Numbered from the stretch's first letter, positions 1 through 6,886 are shown. The stretch is DNA of 41,057 bases from an uncultured Lachnospiraceae bacterium (GCA_944381745.1 CALWMI010000054.1:1-41057), one strand, 5' to 3'. The notes: generated from the sequence alone by a model not told the origin. Numbers and translations are program-made.

Positions 1-131
1 GCGCTCCGGCGCACACTCGCGCCGGAGCGCGGTTGCGTCAGCAACCAATTTCCTTAAGCGCGGAGTGCGCATCCACAGCGGAGCGTTTTTATTTAATAGG
101 GAACGAAGTTTCCTATTAAATAAAAAAACGC
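1..131. repeat. Cluster of three palindromes
   Basis: Three stem-loops lie side by side. At 1-30 a perfect 12-bp stem (GCGCTCCGGCGC and its complement) closes a 6-base loop. At 31-46 GGTTGC/GCAACC encloses four bases. At 83-131 two arms of 18 and 20 bases (GCGTTTTTATTTAATAGG at 83-100 and its complement with two extra A at 112-131) meet over AAC-GAA-GTT, so almost the whole segment can fold. The right arm overlaps the T-run of the T-box terminator read on the minus strand. No ORF is credible here. It lies between the leader terminator and the unseen downstream gene. It may be a repeated intergenic element or additional RNA structure of the leader transcript; which of these is not decidable here. 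Confidence 0.75.
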
Positions 132-160
132 CTCAGAAATATCTCTACTTCTGAGGCGCT
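122..160 (-). terminator. T-box intrinsic terminator
   Basis: On the minus strand GCGCCTCAGAAG pairs with ATTTCTGAGGCG around a short loop and is followed by seven T residues. It sits about 16 bases after the TGGTACCGCG bulge sequence, as expected for the terminator that competes with the T-box antiterminator. Confidence 0.88.
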
Positions 161-440
161 AATGCATTCCATTATCGCGGTACCACTCAAATTGACAGGC
201 GTCTGTCCACTCTCTCATGTACGAACATACATGCCGGATTGATAACGGGTTCGGTTCCCGCCAGCGCCTACTCAAGCCTTCCTCATCCGGCCGCTCTTTC
301 GGGCTGTCCTCAAGAGTCCATTCACCCAGCTGTCCGTACCGCGCTCCCACCGCCGGCGGCTCTCTGAAACTTCCAACACTGGCCTACTATTCTCTCTCTT
401 CGGTTTCTTCTTTCTTCTGTTGGAAATAAGGTTACTGCTT
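122..440 (-). promoter_or_regulatory. T-box leader, probable tRNA-Trp sensor
   Basis: Read on the minus strand this is a canonical T-box leader controlling a gene beyond the left edge. The stem I AGAGAG element is at 361-366. The context GGTGAA-TGG-ACTC places a UGG (Trp) specifier at 318-320. The T-box bulge sequence TGGTACCGCG is at 176-185. An intrinsic terminator follows at 122-160. Uncharged tRNA pairing at the UGG and the bulge would favour the antiterminator. A TTGACA -35 element is at 452-457, but the -10 is weak. The specifier register is inferred from the usual GAA-before and purine-after context; AUG one base upstream is the main alternative. The regulated gene is probably a tryptophanyl-tRNA synthetase or a tryptophan uptake or biosynthesis gene, but it is not in the window. 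Confidence 0.85.
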
Positions 441-461
441 TTTGGAGGATTTGTCAAGGAC

Positions 462-541
462 TTTTTGCCCCGGCGCTTCCTTTCTATAAGCCCCGGCCCT
501 TCCTTTCGGCAATTCCTTTTTATTTTTGCCCCGGCGCTTCC
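462..541. repeat. 19-bp direct repeat flanking ATPase stop
   Basis: The same 19 bases (TTTTTGCCCCGGCGCTTCC) occur at 462-480 and 523-541, with a partial third copy (GCCCCGGCCCTTCC) near 490-503. The right copy encodes the last residues of the metal ATPase; the left copies lie downstream of its stop codon. This looks like local duplication of the gene's 3' end. No clear terminator hairpin with a T-run was found for the ATPase gene here. Confidence 0.7.
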
Positions 542-2424
542 GCTTCCGGCCTTCTCTGCCTCCACTTCAGCAGGAATGCGGAGTTGACAATCACCAGCAC
601 GGAGCCTGCATTGTGTACCAGCGCGCCCACCACCGGATTTAGCGTGCCGGTGATGGCCAGCGCAATGGCCAGGAAGTTGAGCGACATGGAAAAGGCCATA
701 TTGCCCTTGATGGTGCCCATCATCCGCTGGGAAAGGGCTATGAGGTGGGGCAGCTCCTTCACCTCGTCGTCCACGAGGGCGATGTCTGCCGCGTCCACCG
801 CGATGTCGCTGCCGGTGCCGCCCATGGCGATTCCCACGTCCGCCTTCTTCAGTGCAGGCGCGTCGTTGACGCCGTCGCCGATCATACATACCGGCTCCCC
901 TTGCGCCTGGTACTCCCCGATGGCCTGAAGCTTCTCCTCCGGCAGGCAGCTGGACCGCACCTCGCCGATGCCCAGCTGGGAAGCGATCGCCCCGGCGGCG
1001 TTCTCATGGTCGCCGGTGAGCAGCACCGGCCGCACCCCAAGCCCGGCCAGAGTGCCCACCATGCCGGCGCTTTCCCTGCGCAGCGTGTCAGCAAGGGCAA
1101 TGAATCCGGCAAATTGCCCGTCCACGGCCAGGTAGGTGACGGTGCAGCCCTTGCGGATAAATGCCTCCGCCTCTGAAGGCACCTCCATGCCCACGCCGTG
1201 CTCCGCCAACAGCCTGGGGCTTCCTGCCAGAATCTGCAGCCCTTCACACTGGGCGCACACACCCAGCCCGGGAAGCATCTGGAAGCTGTCCACAGGAGCC
1301 AGCTCTCCCCCCAGCTCCCTTCTGCAGCAGCTGACGATCGCCTTCCCCAGGGGATGCTCCGAGAGCTGCTCCGCCTGGGCGGCCAGCCGGTACACCTGCT
1401 CCTTCGTCCACCTGCCCGATACGCTGACGGCTGCGGCCACCTGCGGCGTCCCGCAGGTCAGCGTGCCCGTCTTGTCGAAAGCGATCACTTTGACCCTGGC
1501 CAGGCGCTCCAGGGCATCCCCCTCCCGCACAAGGAAACCGTGCTTGGCGGCGTTGCCGATGGCTGCCATAACCGCTGTGGGCGTGGCCAGCACCAGGGCG
1601 CAGGGACAGAACACCACGAGGATGGTCACCGCCCGGATGATCTGCCCGGTGAAAAACCAGGTGAGCGCCGCCGCGCTCAGGGCGATCACCACAATCCAGG
1701 TGGCCCAGCGGTCGGCAATGCCCACAATCTTGGCCTTGCCCGCGTCCGCGCTCTGCACAAGGCGGATCATGCGCTGGATGGAGCTGTCCTCGCCCACCTT
1801 CGACGCCCGCATGTCAAAAGCGCCGAACTGGTTGACTGTGCCGCTGGACACCTGGTCCCCCACGCCCTTATCCACCGGCAGAGATTCCCCGGTCATGACA
1901 GCCTGGTTGATGGAAGTCTGCCCGGACACGATGACGCCGTCCACCGGCACCCCCTCGCCCGGCAGAACCCGCAGCAGGTCGCCCACCTGCACCTGCTCGG
2001 CAGGCACCACCCGCTCCTGCCCGTCCTCCAGGATACGGGCCGTCTGCGGCGTCAGGTGCACCAGCTTCTCAATCCCCGCCCGGGCCCGTGCCACAGTCAG
2101 CTCCTCCAGCAAGCCGCCCAGCTGCATGATAAAGGCCACTTCCCCAGCGGCGAAGTCCTCCCCGATGCAGACCGAGGCGATCAGCGCCAGGGACACCAGC
2201 ACGTCGGCCTTGATGTCGAACGCAGTCACCAGGCCGATAACCGCCTCCAAAATGATGGGAACTCCGCACAGGATGATGGCCACCCAGGCCATATCAAAGG
2301 GAAAAGGCCGGAAATCACACAGGCTCAATGCAACTGCAATGCCAGATATCACCAAGAGGGCAATATCCTTCCTGATACCTCCAAGTCCCAGCAAATACTC
2401 CAGCTTCTCCATCCATGCTTTCAT
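520..2424 (-). CDS. P1B-type heavy-metal-transporting ATPase
   Basis: This is a 634-residue inner-membrane cation pump. Visible motifs are TGES (about 178-181), the ion-binding CPC of a transmembrane helix (273-275), the phosphorylation site DKTGT (D317), SEHPLG (355-360) and GDGVND (516-521). There is no N-terminal heavy-metal-associated CxxC domain, so it is shorter than typical CopA. The start is fixed by a GGGAGG site just upstream of ATG at 2424. The promoter carries a CsoR-type palindrome and a CsoR-like gene lies 1 kb away, which suggests Cu(I) export. However, the last helices read VHNAGSVLVIVNS rather than the MSxSS type of copper pumps, resembling other P1B groups. Metal specificity is therefore open: copper is the best contextual guess, with Zn, Cd or Mn not excluded. 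Confidence 0.9.
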   Translation of the reverse strand: MKAWMEKLEYLLGLGGIRKDIALLVISGIAVALSLCDFRPFPFDMAWVAIILCGVPIILEAVIGLVTAFDIKADVLVSLALIASVCIGEDFAAGEVAFIMQLGGLLEELTVARARAGIEKLVHLTPQTARILEDGQERVVPAEQVQVGDLLRVLPGEGVPVDGVIVSGQTSINQAVMTGESLPVDKGVGDQVSSGTVNQFGAFDMRASKVGEDSSIQRMIRLVQSADAGKAKIVGIADRWATWIVVIALSAAALTWFFTGQIIRAVTILVVFCPCALVLATPTAVMAAIGNAAKHGFLVREGDALERLARVKVIAFDKTGTLTCGTPQVAAAVSVSGRWTKEQVYRLAAQAEQLSEHPLGKAIVSCCRRELGGELAPVDSFQMLPGLGVCAQCEGLQILAGSPRLLAEHGVGMEVPSEAEAFIRKGCTVTYLAVDGQFAGFIALADTLRRESAGMVGTLAGLGVRPVLLTGDHENAAGAIASQLGIGEVRSSCLPEEKLQAIGEYQAQGEPVCMIGDGVNDAPALKKADVGIAMGGTGSDIAVDAADIALVDDEVKELPHLIALSQRMMGTIKGNMAFSMSLNFLAIALAITGTLNPVVGALVHNAGSVLVIVNSAFLLKWRQRRPEAEAPGQK

Positions 2425-2477
2425 GACACTCCTCCCTTTCCCGCGCGATTGTATCGCCCTGCTTTATCCATAGGACT

Positions 2478-2507
2478 ATAATACCTATAGGGGTATACCC
2501 TTGTCAA
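2478..2507 (-). promoter_or_regulatory. ATPase promoter with CsoR-type operator
   Basis: On the minus strand TTGACA (2502-2507) and TATTAT (2478-2483) are separated by 18 bases. The spacer contains ATACCCCTATAGGTAT, a G/C-tract palindrome of the kind bound by CsoR-family copper repressors. Binding there would block RNA polymerase. The match to a CsoR operator is by pattern only; the nearby csoR-like gene supports it. Confidence 0.7.
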
Positions 2508-2599
2508 GACCTGACACAGGAAAATTGCAGAGAGGAGTCGATTTTTCCGACGGCAGCTCCTGTGCACAAGGGGCAATACGCCTCAGCCCTCAGCCCCCT

Positions 2600-2670
2600 A
2601 AATGTAAAAAGTATTTGACATTTTTAAGAATTCTGCTATACTGGAAATGTAAAAAAGATTTGACATTTCC
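2600..2670 (+). promoter_or_regulatory. Promoter with two AAATGT/ACATTT operators
   Basis: TTGACA (2615-2620) and TATACT (2637-2642) are 16 bases apart. Two near-identical elements, AAATGT-N12-ACATTT, occur at 2600-2623 and 2645-2668. The first overlaps the -35 and the second covers the transcription start region. Each has dyad symmetry. They are the likely autoregulatory sites of the Xre protein encoded in the same operon. Confidence 0.7.
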
Positions 2671-2691
2671 AACTCAGAAAGGAGAACTCTC

Positions 2692-2988
2692 ATGGACACA
2701 CTCACCCTATTTCTCGGGATATTCTTTCTATTCCTCCTGGCCCTCATCCTGTTGGACATAGCGATGATCGTATCTCTCATGAGGACAGGGGATGAGCGGC
2801 GGCAGCTGATCGTGTGGAAGGCAAGCGCATTCACGCTCCTCTCCACTGTCGGCGCCCTCGCCATTGACATTGTGGGATCCATTGCGCGCCATGAGGCCAT
2901 GCAGGTCAACCCATTCATCAAACTGAGCGTCACTGCCACGGTCTACTTTCTGGCGCTCATGTATTACAGGAAAAGGTACGGGGATTGA
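2692..2988 (+). CDS. Small three-helix membrane protein (Xre partner)
   Basis: A 98-residue hydrophobic protein with about three transmembrane segments (roughly residues 4-28, 43-64 and 76-91). It has a short charged loop, RTGDERRQ, after the first helix and a basic C-terminus. I do not recognise a named family with confidence. It is preceded by a GGAG site and followed after one base by an Xre-type regulator. This layout, a small membrane protein plus a compact Xre repressor, recurs in Firmicutes, but its function is generally unknown. The pair shares one promoter with duplicated operators, so the two proteins probably act together, possibly membrane sensing coupled to repression (inference). 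Confidence 0.75.
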   Translation: MDTLTLFLGIFFLFLLALILLDIAMIVSLMRTGDERRQLIVWKASAFTLLSTVGALAIDIVGSIARHEAMQVNPFIKLSVTATVYFLALMYYRKRYGD

Positions 2989-2989
2989 C

Positions 2990-3178
2990 ATGGAGAATCG
3001 CATCAGAGACAGGCGAAAGGCATTGGGGCTGTCCCAGGAAGAGCTGGCAAAGAAATGCGGCGTGTCCAGGCAGACGGTCAACGCCATCGAGAACAACAAA
3101 TACGATCCCACGCTGTCCCTCGCCTTCCGCCTCGCCAAGGAGCTTGCCATATCCGTAGACGAGCTTTTTACGCCGTGA
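2990..3178 (+). CDS. Xre-family HTH transcriptional regulator
   Basis: A 62-residue single-domain DNA-binding protein. The helix-turn-helix is clear: LGLSQEELAKKCGVSRQTVNAIE at about residues 13-35, preceded by RIRDRRKA and followed by the usual NKYDPTLSLAFRLAKELAISVDELF. It has no effector domain. Its ATG follows the upstream membrane-protein stop by one base, so it is translationally coupled. The two AAATGT/ACATTT dyads in the operon promoter are its probable targets, making this an autoregulated unit. Confidence 0.92.
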   Translation: MENRIRDRRKALGLSQEELAKKCGVSRQTVNAIENNKYDPTLSLAFRLAKELAISVDELFTP

Positions 3179-3213
3179 GCGGCGCCTCCCAGCTCCCATA
3201 AAACGCAGAGAAA

Positions 3214-3259
3214 CGGCTGCCCGGCGGATGATTGCCATCCCGCCTGCAGCCGCTTTCTT
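3214..3259 (+). terminator. Possible terminator of the Xre operon
   Basis: CGGCTGC (3214-3220) pairs with GCAGCCG (3246-3252), with a further inner GGCGG/CCGCC pairing, followed by CTTTCTTC. The stem is good but the T-run is interrupted, so efficiency is doubtful. Confidence 0.45.
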
Positions 3260-3287
3260 CATCTCCCGGGCTTCTCATCCCACATCC

Positions 3288-3395
3288 GTGAATCATCCCG
3301 CATCTGTGGATCATCCTGTATCTGAGAATCATCCCGCACCTGTGGATCATCCTGTATCCGTGAATCATCCTATATCTGAGAATCACCCCATATTC
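3288..3395. repeat. Six 18-bp tandem repeats
   Basis: Six consecutive 18-base units (for example GTGAATCATCCCGCATCT, GTGGATCATCCTGTATCT, GAGAATCATCCCGCACCT) run from 3288 to 3395, with a degenerate unit before them. The last unit overlaps the 3' end of the csoR-like gene (stop at 3383-3385). The units differ by a few transitions and there are no spacers, so this is a minisatellite and not a CRISPR array. Confidence 0.85.
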
Positions 3396-3646
3396 GAGAA
3401 CCGCTCCACCGCCTTGGTGAAGCTCTCAATCGTCTTGTCCGCATCCCCGTGCTCGATCCCGTCCCGGACACAATGCCGGATATGCCCCTCCAAAACCACC
3501 TTGCCGCACCCGTGCAGGGCGGACTTGGCCGCATTGATCTGCGCCAAGATATCCTCGCAGGGGACGTCCTCGTCCACCATCCGGTCAATCGCCTGCACCT
3601 GGCCGATGATCTTCTTCAGCCTGCGGTGCAGATTGTCCGCATCCAT
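3383..3646 (-). CDS. CsoR-family metal-sensing repressor
   Basis: A helical DUF156/CsoR repressor. The family signature HRRLKKIIGQVQAIDRMVDED is present. The Cu(I)-binding triad is conserved as Cys-x24-His-x3-Cys (C30, H55 and C59 from this start), matching CsoR and not the persulfide sensor CstR. I place the start at ATG 3646 because GAGG lies six bases upstream. An in-frame ATG at 3673 gives a nine-residue longer product but has no ribosome site. Likely role: repress the neighbouring P-type ATPase when copper is low and release DNA on Cu(I) binding. Its own promoter is strong and shows no obvious CsoR palindrome. The 3' end runs into an 18-bp minisatellite. Confidence 0.88.
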   Translation of the reverse strand: MDADNLHRRLKKIIGQVQAIDRMVDEDVPCEDILAQINAAKSALHGCGKVVLEGHIRHCVRDGIEHGDADKTIESFTKAVERFSNMG

Positions 3647-3693
3647 ACATTGCCTCACAGCCGTCGCCTCCATACCATCCGGGATATGAGTAA

Positions 3694-3722
3694 ATTATAT
3701 CCGCCGGGCTCCCCTCTGTCAA
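3694..3722 (-). promoter_or_regulatory. csoR promoter
   Basis: Perfect minus-strand sigma-A hexamers TTGACA (3717-3722) and TATAAT (3694-3699) with a 17-base spacer, placing the transcript start about 40 bases before the preferred csoR start codon. Confidence 0.8.
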
Positions 3723-3873
3723 TACGCCCCTGGCACACGGCGGTGCTTTCCCGGTGCTTTCCCAGCCCGACAAATATTCGGCTATGCCCGCACGGCAGGC
3801 ATTTGCCGGGCTTCCCGCGCCATAAGGCGGCCCGGATTTCTCCGCGCCGCCAGACAGCGTCCTGCTTCCTAAA

Positions 3874-4089
3874 TCAGAAGCTGTAATAATCCTCCGCGCA
3901 CTCGTCGCACATCACATAGCTGGAATCCCAAATGTCCTGGGTGCCGCTGCCGAAGAACTTCTTCCCGCAGCTGTCGCACTCCGTCCGCCCTGCGAAAAGG
4001 GCGACTGCCGCTATCACTACAATCCCTCCGATGATGCCTGCCTTCTTTCCAGATGCCTTCTTGATCCCTGTGTTTTTCTCGTTATACAT
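3874..4089 (-). CDS. Membrane-anchored zinc-ribbon protein, copy 1
   Basis: A 71-residue protein with a basic N-terminus (about 1-17), one transmembrane helix (about 18-34) and a C-terminal four-cysteine knuckle: CDSC (C38, C41) and CDEC (C61, C64), probably binding Zn. The start ATG at 4089 has a strong GGAGGG site; codons upstream of it in the same frame lack one. A close paralog sits at 22136-22354, sharing the TECDSCGKKFFGSG core and the upstream promoter. The family is unknown to me. The helix followed by a small metal knuckle suggests a membrane-tethered regulatory or stress peptide, but no function can be assigned. Confidence 0.75.
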   Translation of the reverse strand: MYNEKNTGIKKASGKKAGIIGGIVVIAAVALFAGRTECDSCGKKFFGSGTQDIWDSSYVMCDECAEDYYSF

Positions 4090-4143
4090 ATGATTTCCCT
4101 CCTGTTTTGTTTTCTGCACCTCTGTGGTGCTCTTGATGATTTT

Positions 4144-4176
4144 ATTATACAGAAGGGTTTCTGCAATTTTGTTTTC
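4144..4176 (-). promoter_or_regulatory. Conserved promoter block of zinc-ribbon copy 1
   Basis: The minus-strand -10 TATAAT is at 4144-4149. The 33 bases from here to 4176 match the block upstream of the second zinc-ribbon gene (22407-22439) at 29 of 33 positions, including GAAAACAAAA and AAACCCT. The -35 is not consensus. The block ends two bases before the stop of the OLD-family gene, so the small gene has its own promoter. Confidence 0.65.
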
Positions 4177-4178
4177 CG

Positions 4179-6050
4179 TCACTCTCCGTCCTCCGGTTTC
4201 TTCCGGTTCTCGAAGTAGACAAAGGCGTCGATGGCCTCCAGGATATCCTGGAACGTCTCCCTGGGCGCCTCCTCGATATAGCGGGTCAGGATCTCCGTCT
4301 CCTTCTTCCCCTTATACCGCCCGTAGAAAATATCGTAGAGGTTGTGGCCCCGCACGTAGATGCGGATCTCCTCCATATGCTCCCGGATGTCCTCCGGCCC
4401 CTTGAAGCGCGCCCCGGTGACGGACACCATGTGCTTCCAGCTTGTGAGCTTCCGCAAGTATTCCCGGTATTTCGCGTACAGCGTCTCGTAAAACTCCTCC
4501 TCGGAGGCCACGACGCCGATGCGGGCCATCACTGCGGGATCCAGGAAATAATTCTCGAAGGAATAATATTTCAGGATCAGCACGTTCCTCCTGCGCACCC
4601 GCGGGAGGTTGCCCCGGTCGTACCGCTCCCGGTCCTTGTAATACCCGCACAGCTGCCGGGCCAGCGTCTCCGGATCCTTGCCGTCGGAATCCCTGATCAT
4701 CAGGAACTGCTCCTTCAGATACAGCTTGTTCATGTATTTCAGGTTGGCGTAGGTGCGGATATTCGTACAGCTGTTGGTGGGTATGATGGCAATCCGCTGC
4801 AGGGCGCCGTCCTGGGAGTAGATCTCCGAGTAATATTTCTCCAGCAGGAGGGGCAGCCGGCTGCTGTCTTGCTTGCCCTCCACGATAAAGACGAAGCTGA
4901 CGTTCATCAGGTCGTTGGCCGAATACCCCAGGTTGTCCAAGATCTCGTCGATATCCGCATCCGCGTCGGCCACAGTGCAGCCCTCCTCGTCCAGGCGCAT
5001 CTGGCGGATCTGGCGGGAGTGGAAATTGAAGATCATCATCGGGGAGTGGGTGGAGAACACCACCTGGTTTTTCTTGGACAGGCGGTACAGCACCTCCCCC
5101 GCCGTCTTCTGCAGCTGGGGGTGCAGGAAAATCTCCGGATCCTCGATCAGCAGGATGAAGGGCACTGCCGCCGGGTCGGCGGCGTAGGCCTCCAGCAGGG
5201 AAAGGATATAGATGCTGCGCATGCCCTCGCTCAGCTGGTCAAGCCTGCACTGCTTCTTCCCGTCCGGGCTGTAGAGCCTGGTGCCGATCCGCAGATACTG
5301 CCCGAAGTCCGCGTCCCTGTGCAGCCTCACCTCGTCCGGCCTTCCGCTGTTGGCCTTCAGGAAGCGGTTCATCTTCTCCAGGAAGGAGTCCATGTTGAGG
5401 TGGAACAGCTTATACTCCAGGAGCTTCTGCGTCTCGGCCAGCGTCAGCTCCCCCGGGCTCTTCTGCTCGATCAGGCCGATGCAGTCAAAGCAGTTGTCGC
5501 ACAGCCGGGACTTGTCGAAAATACACTGGTTGGCCCGCAGCAGCTGCAGCTGCTGCCCGCCCTGGGCGGCAAAGATGTCCTGCTGGATGTCCTCCGCCTC
5601 CCGCTGATGGCCGATGGCGTGGATCTTCGGCAGGATCTCCGGGATAAACTCATTATTCTTGCGCGTGCCGTCGTCGTAGCGGAGCTTGCCGTTCTTCCCC
5701 GCGACATAGGTGAAGCTTAGGCGCCCGTCCTTGTAGGACGGCAGCCTCCTGCGAAATTCCTCCAGCCACAGGTCGTACCGCTTATACTTGCTGACCACGC
5801 CCCTGGCGTTGAGCCTGCGCAGATCCTCCTCGCTGATATCCAGGCGCATGCCCACCTCGATGTTGCTGCCCTCCGGCCAGAAGTCGTCCTCCCGAGGCGC
5901 CTGCCGGGAGGCAGCCAGGCGGATGGCGTCCAGCACCGCCGTCTTGCCGGTGCTGTTGCGCCCCACAATGATCAGCGCCCGGTCGATATCCTCTATGGTC
6001 AGTTCCCGGATCGATTTGAAATTTTTGATTGTCAGCCGGCTGATTTTCAT
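4179..6050 (-). CDS. OLD-family ATPase/TOPRIM nuclease
   Basis: A 623-residue SMC-like ATPase fused to a TOPRIM nuclease domain. The Walker A motif GRNSTGKT is at about 30-37. An ABC-signature-like LSEGMRS is near 273-279. Walker B is LLIEDPE (300-306), with the switch histidine in STHS (333-336). The TOPRIM part shows VEGKQD (E391) and the acidic motif DSDG (454-457). An unusual CDNCFDC (184-190) could hold a metal. A GGAGGGG site precedes ATG 6050. OLD proteins are associated with anti-phage defence and DNA processing. No helicase partner (as in Gabija) or retron is adjacent, so this is a stand-alone, class-1-like member; a defence role is inferred. Confidence 0.88.
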   Translation of the reverse strand: MKISRLTIKNFKSIRELTIEDIDRALIIVGRNSTGKTAVLDAIRLAASRQAPREDDFWPEGSNIEVGMRLDISEEDLRRLNARGVVSKYKRYDLWLEEFRRRLPSYKDGRLSFTYVAGKNGKLRYDDGTRKNNEFIPEILPKIHAIGHQREAEDIQQDIFAAQGGQQLQLLRANQCIFDKSRLCDNCFDCIGLIEQKSPGELTLAETQKLLEYKLFHLNMDSFLEKMNRFLKANSGRPDEVRLHRDADFGQYLRIGTRLYSPDGKKQCRLDQLSEGMRSIYILSLLEAYAADPAAVPFILLIEDPEIFLHPQLQKTAGEVLYRLSKKNQVVFSTHSPMMIFNFHSRQIRQMRLDEEGCTVADADADIDEILDNLGYSANDLMNVSFVFIVEGKQDSSRLPLLLEKYYSEIYSQDGALQRIAIIPTNSCTNIRTYANLKYMNKLYLKEQFLMIRDSDGKDPETLARQLCGYYKDRERYDRGNLPRVRRRNVLILKYYSFENYFLDPAVMARIGVVASEEEFYETLYAKYREYLRKLTSWKHMVSVTGARFKGPEDIREHMEEIRIYVRGHNLYDIFYGRYKGKKETEILTRYIEEAPRETFQDILEAIDAFVYFENRKKPEDGE

Positions 6051-6182
6051 CTTCTTCCCCTCCAGATACCCGTAGGCTTGACGCCTATGATTTGCCTAGC
6101 ATCGGTATACACCCTCTCTGCCTATTATTATACATGAAAAATGCGGGCGGGCATACATGAAAAATACAGGTGGACATAGATC

Positions 6183-6238
6183 TTGACAAATCCTATTCTG
6201 CACCATATAATAACATTGTTATATGACACTGTTATATG
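6183..6238 (+). promoter_or_regulatory. tetR promoter with tandem operator
   Basis: TTGACA (6183-6188) and TATAAT (6206-6211) are 17 bases apart. Starting inside the -10 is a perfect palindrome ATAACA-T-TGTTAT (6210-6222). A 13-bp direct repeat, ACAYTGTTATATG, occurs at 6213-6225 and 6226-6238. This is the expected place for TetR autorepression. Confidence 0.72.
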
Positions 6239-6247
6239 GAGGCTGTC

Positions 6248-6865
6248 ATGGAAGAAAAATCATCTGCCACATTGGAAAATATTTTATCTGCCGCCATGGA
6301 AGAATTTTCTGACAAAGGGTTTCTCAGCGCATCCCTCCGCCAGATTGTAAAAAAGGCCGGCGTGACGACAGGAGCCTTTTACGGGTATTTTTCCAGTAAG
6401 GAGGCTTTGTTTGCCGCCATTGTAGAACCTCACGCCGCCGCCCTCATGGGAAAGTTTATGGAGGCTCAGACCTCCTTCGCCGAGCTTCCCGAAGAACAGC
6501 AGCCAGACCACATGGGGCTGGAGTCCTCGAATTGTATCCACTGGATGGTGGAATACATCTGCCAGCACCGGGAACCGGTGAAACTGCTGCTGTGCCGGTC
6601 CGAGGGCACCAGCTATGAATATTTCGTCCACAATATGGTGGAGGTGGAGGTAGAATACACAATAAAATATATGGAAGTCCTCCGCCGCCTCGGGCGGGAC
6701 ATCCCGGAACTGGACGAGCAGATGTGCCATATCATTGCCAGCGGTATGTTTAACGGGATATTTGAGATCATCGTACACGATATGCCAAGGGATAAAGCCC
6801 TGCGCTATGTAGATCAGCTGCGGGACTTTTACACAGCCGGATGGTTAAAATTGATGGGGCAATAG
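6248..6865 (+). CDS. TetR-family transcriptional regulator
   Basis: A 205-residue regulator. The N-terminal HTH is typical: ENILSAAMEEFSDKGF, LRQIVKKAGVTTGAFYGYF, SKEALF (about residues 8-58). The ligand-binding helical C-terminus is not family-specific. ATG 6248 is preferred because GGAGG lies five bases before it; an ATG at 6236 falls inside the operator and has no ribosome site. The promoter overlaps a tandem operator and the gene ends in its own terminator. It probably represses itself and the adjacent ABC transporter pair, although the pair is separated from it by that terminator. Confidence 0.9.
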   Translation: MEEKSSATLENILSAAMEEFSDKGFLSASLRQIVKKAGVTTGAFYGYFSSKEALFAAIVEPHAAALMGKFMEAQTSFAELPEEQQPDHMGLESSNCIHWMVEYICQHREPVKLLLCRSEGTSYEYFVHNMVEVEVEYTIKYMEVLRRLGRDIPELDEQMCHIIASGMFNGIFEIIVHDMPRDKALRYVDQLRDFYTAGWLKLMGQ

Positions 6866-6879
6866 CCCCCATCTTTTTT
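6853..6879 (+). terminator. Intrinsic terminator overlapping tetR stop
   Basis: GATGGGG (6853-6859) pairs perfectly with CCCCATC (6867-6873), followed by six T. The hairpin includes the last codons and stop of tetR, so much of the tetR transcript should end before the ABC genes. Confidence 0.85.
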
Positions 6880-6886
6880 GTGCGAT

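Noticed and set aside
1136-2481. Two long plus-strand open frames opposite the metal ATPase
   Set aside because: Shadow frames of a gene with every P-type ATPase motif; no domain and no ribosome site.
3288-3395. CRISPR array
   Set aside because: The 18-bp units are contiguous, with no unique spacers and no cas genes nearby.
4179-6050. Gabija (GajA) assignment
   Set aside because: No UvrD-like GajB helicase gene is adjacent, so only the broad OLD family can be supported.
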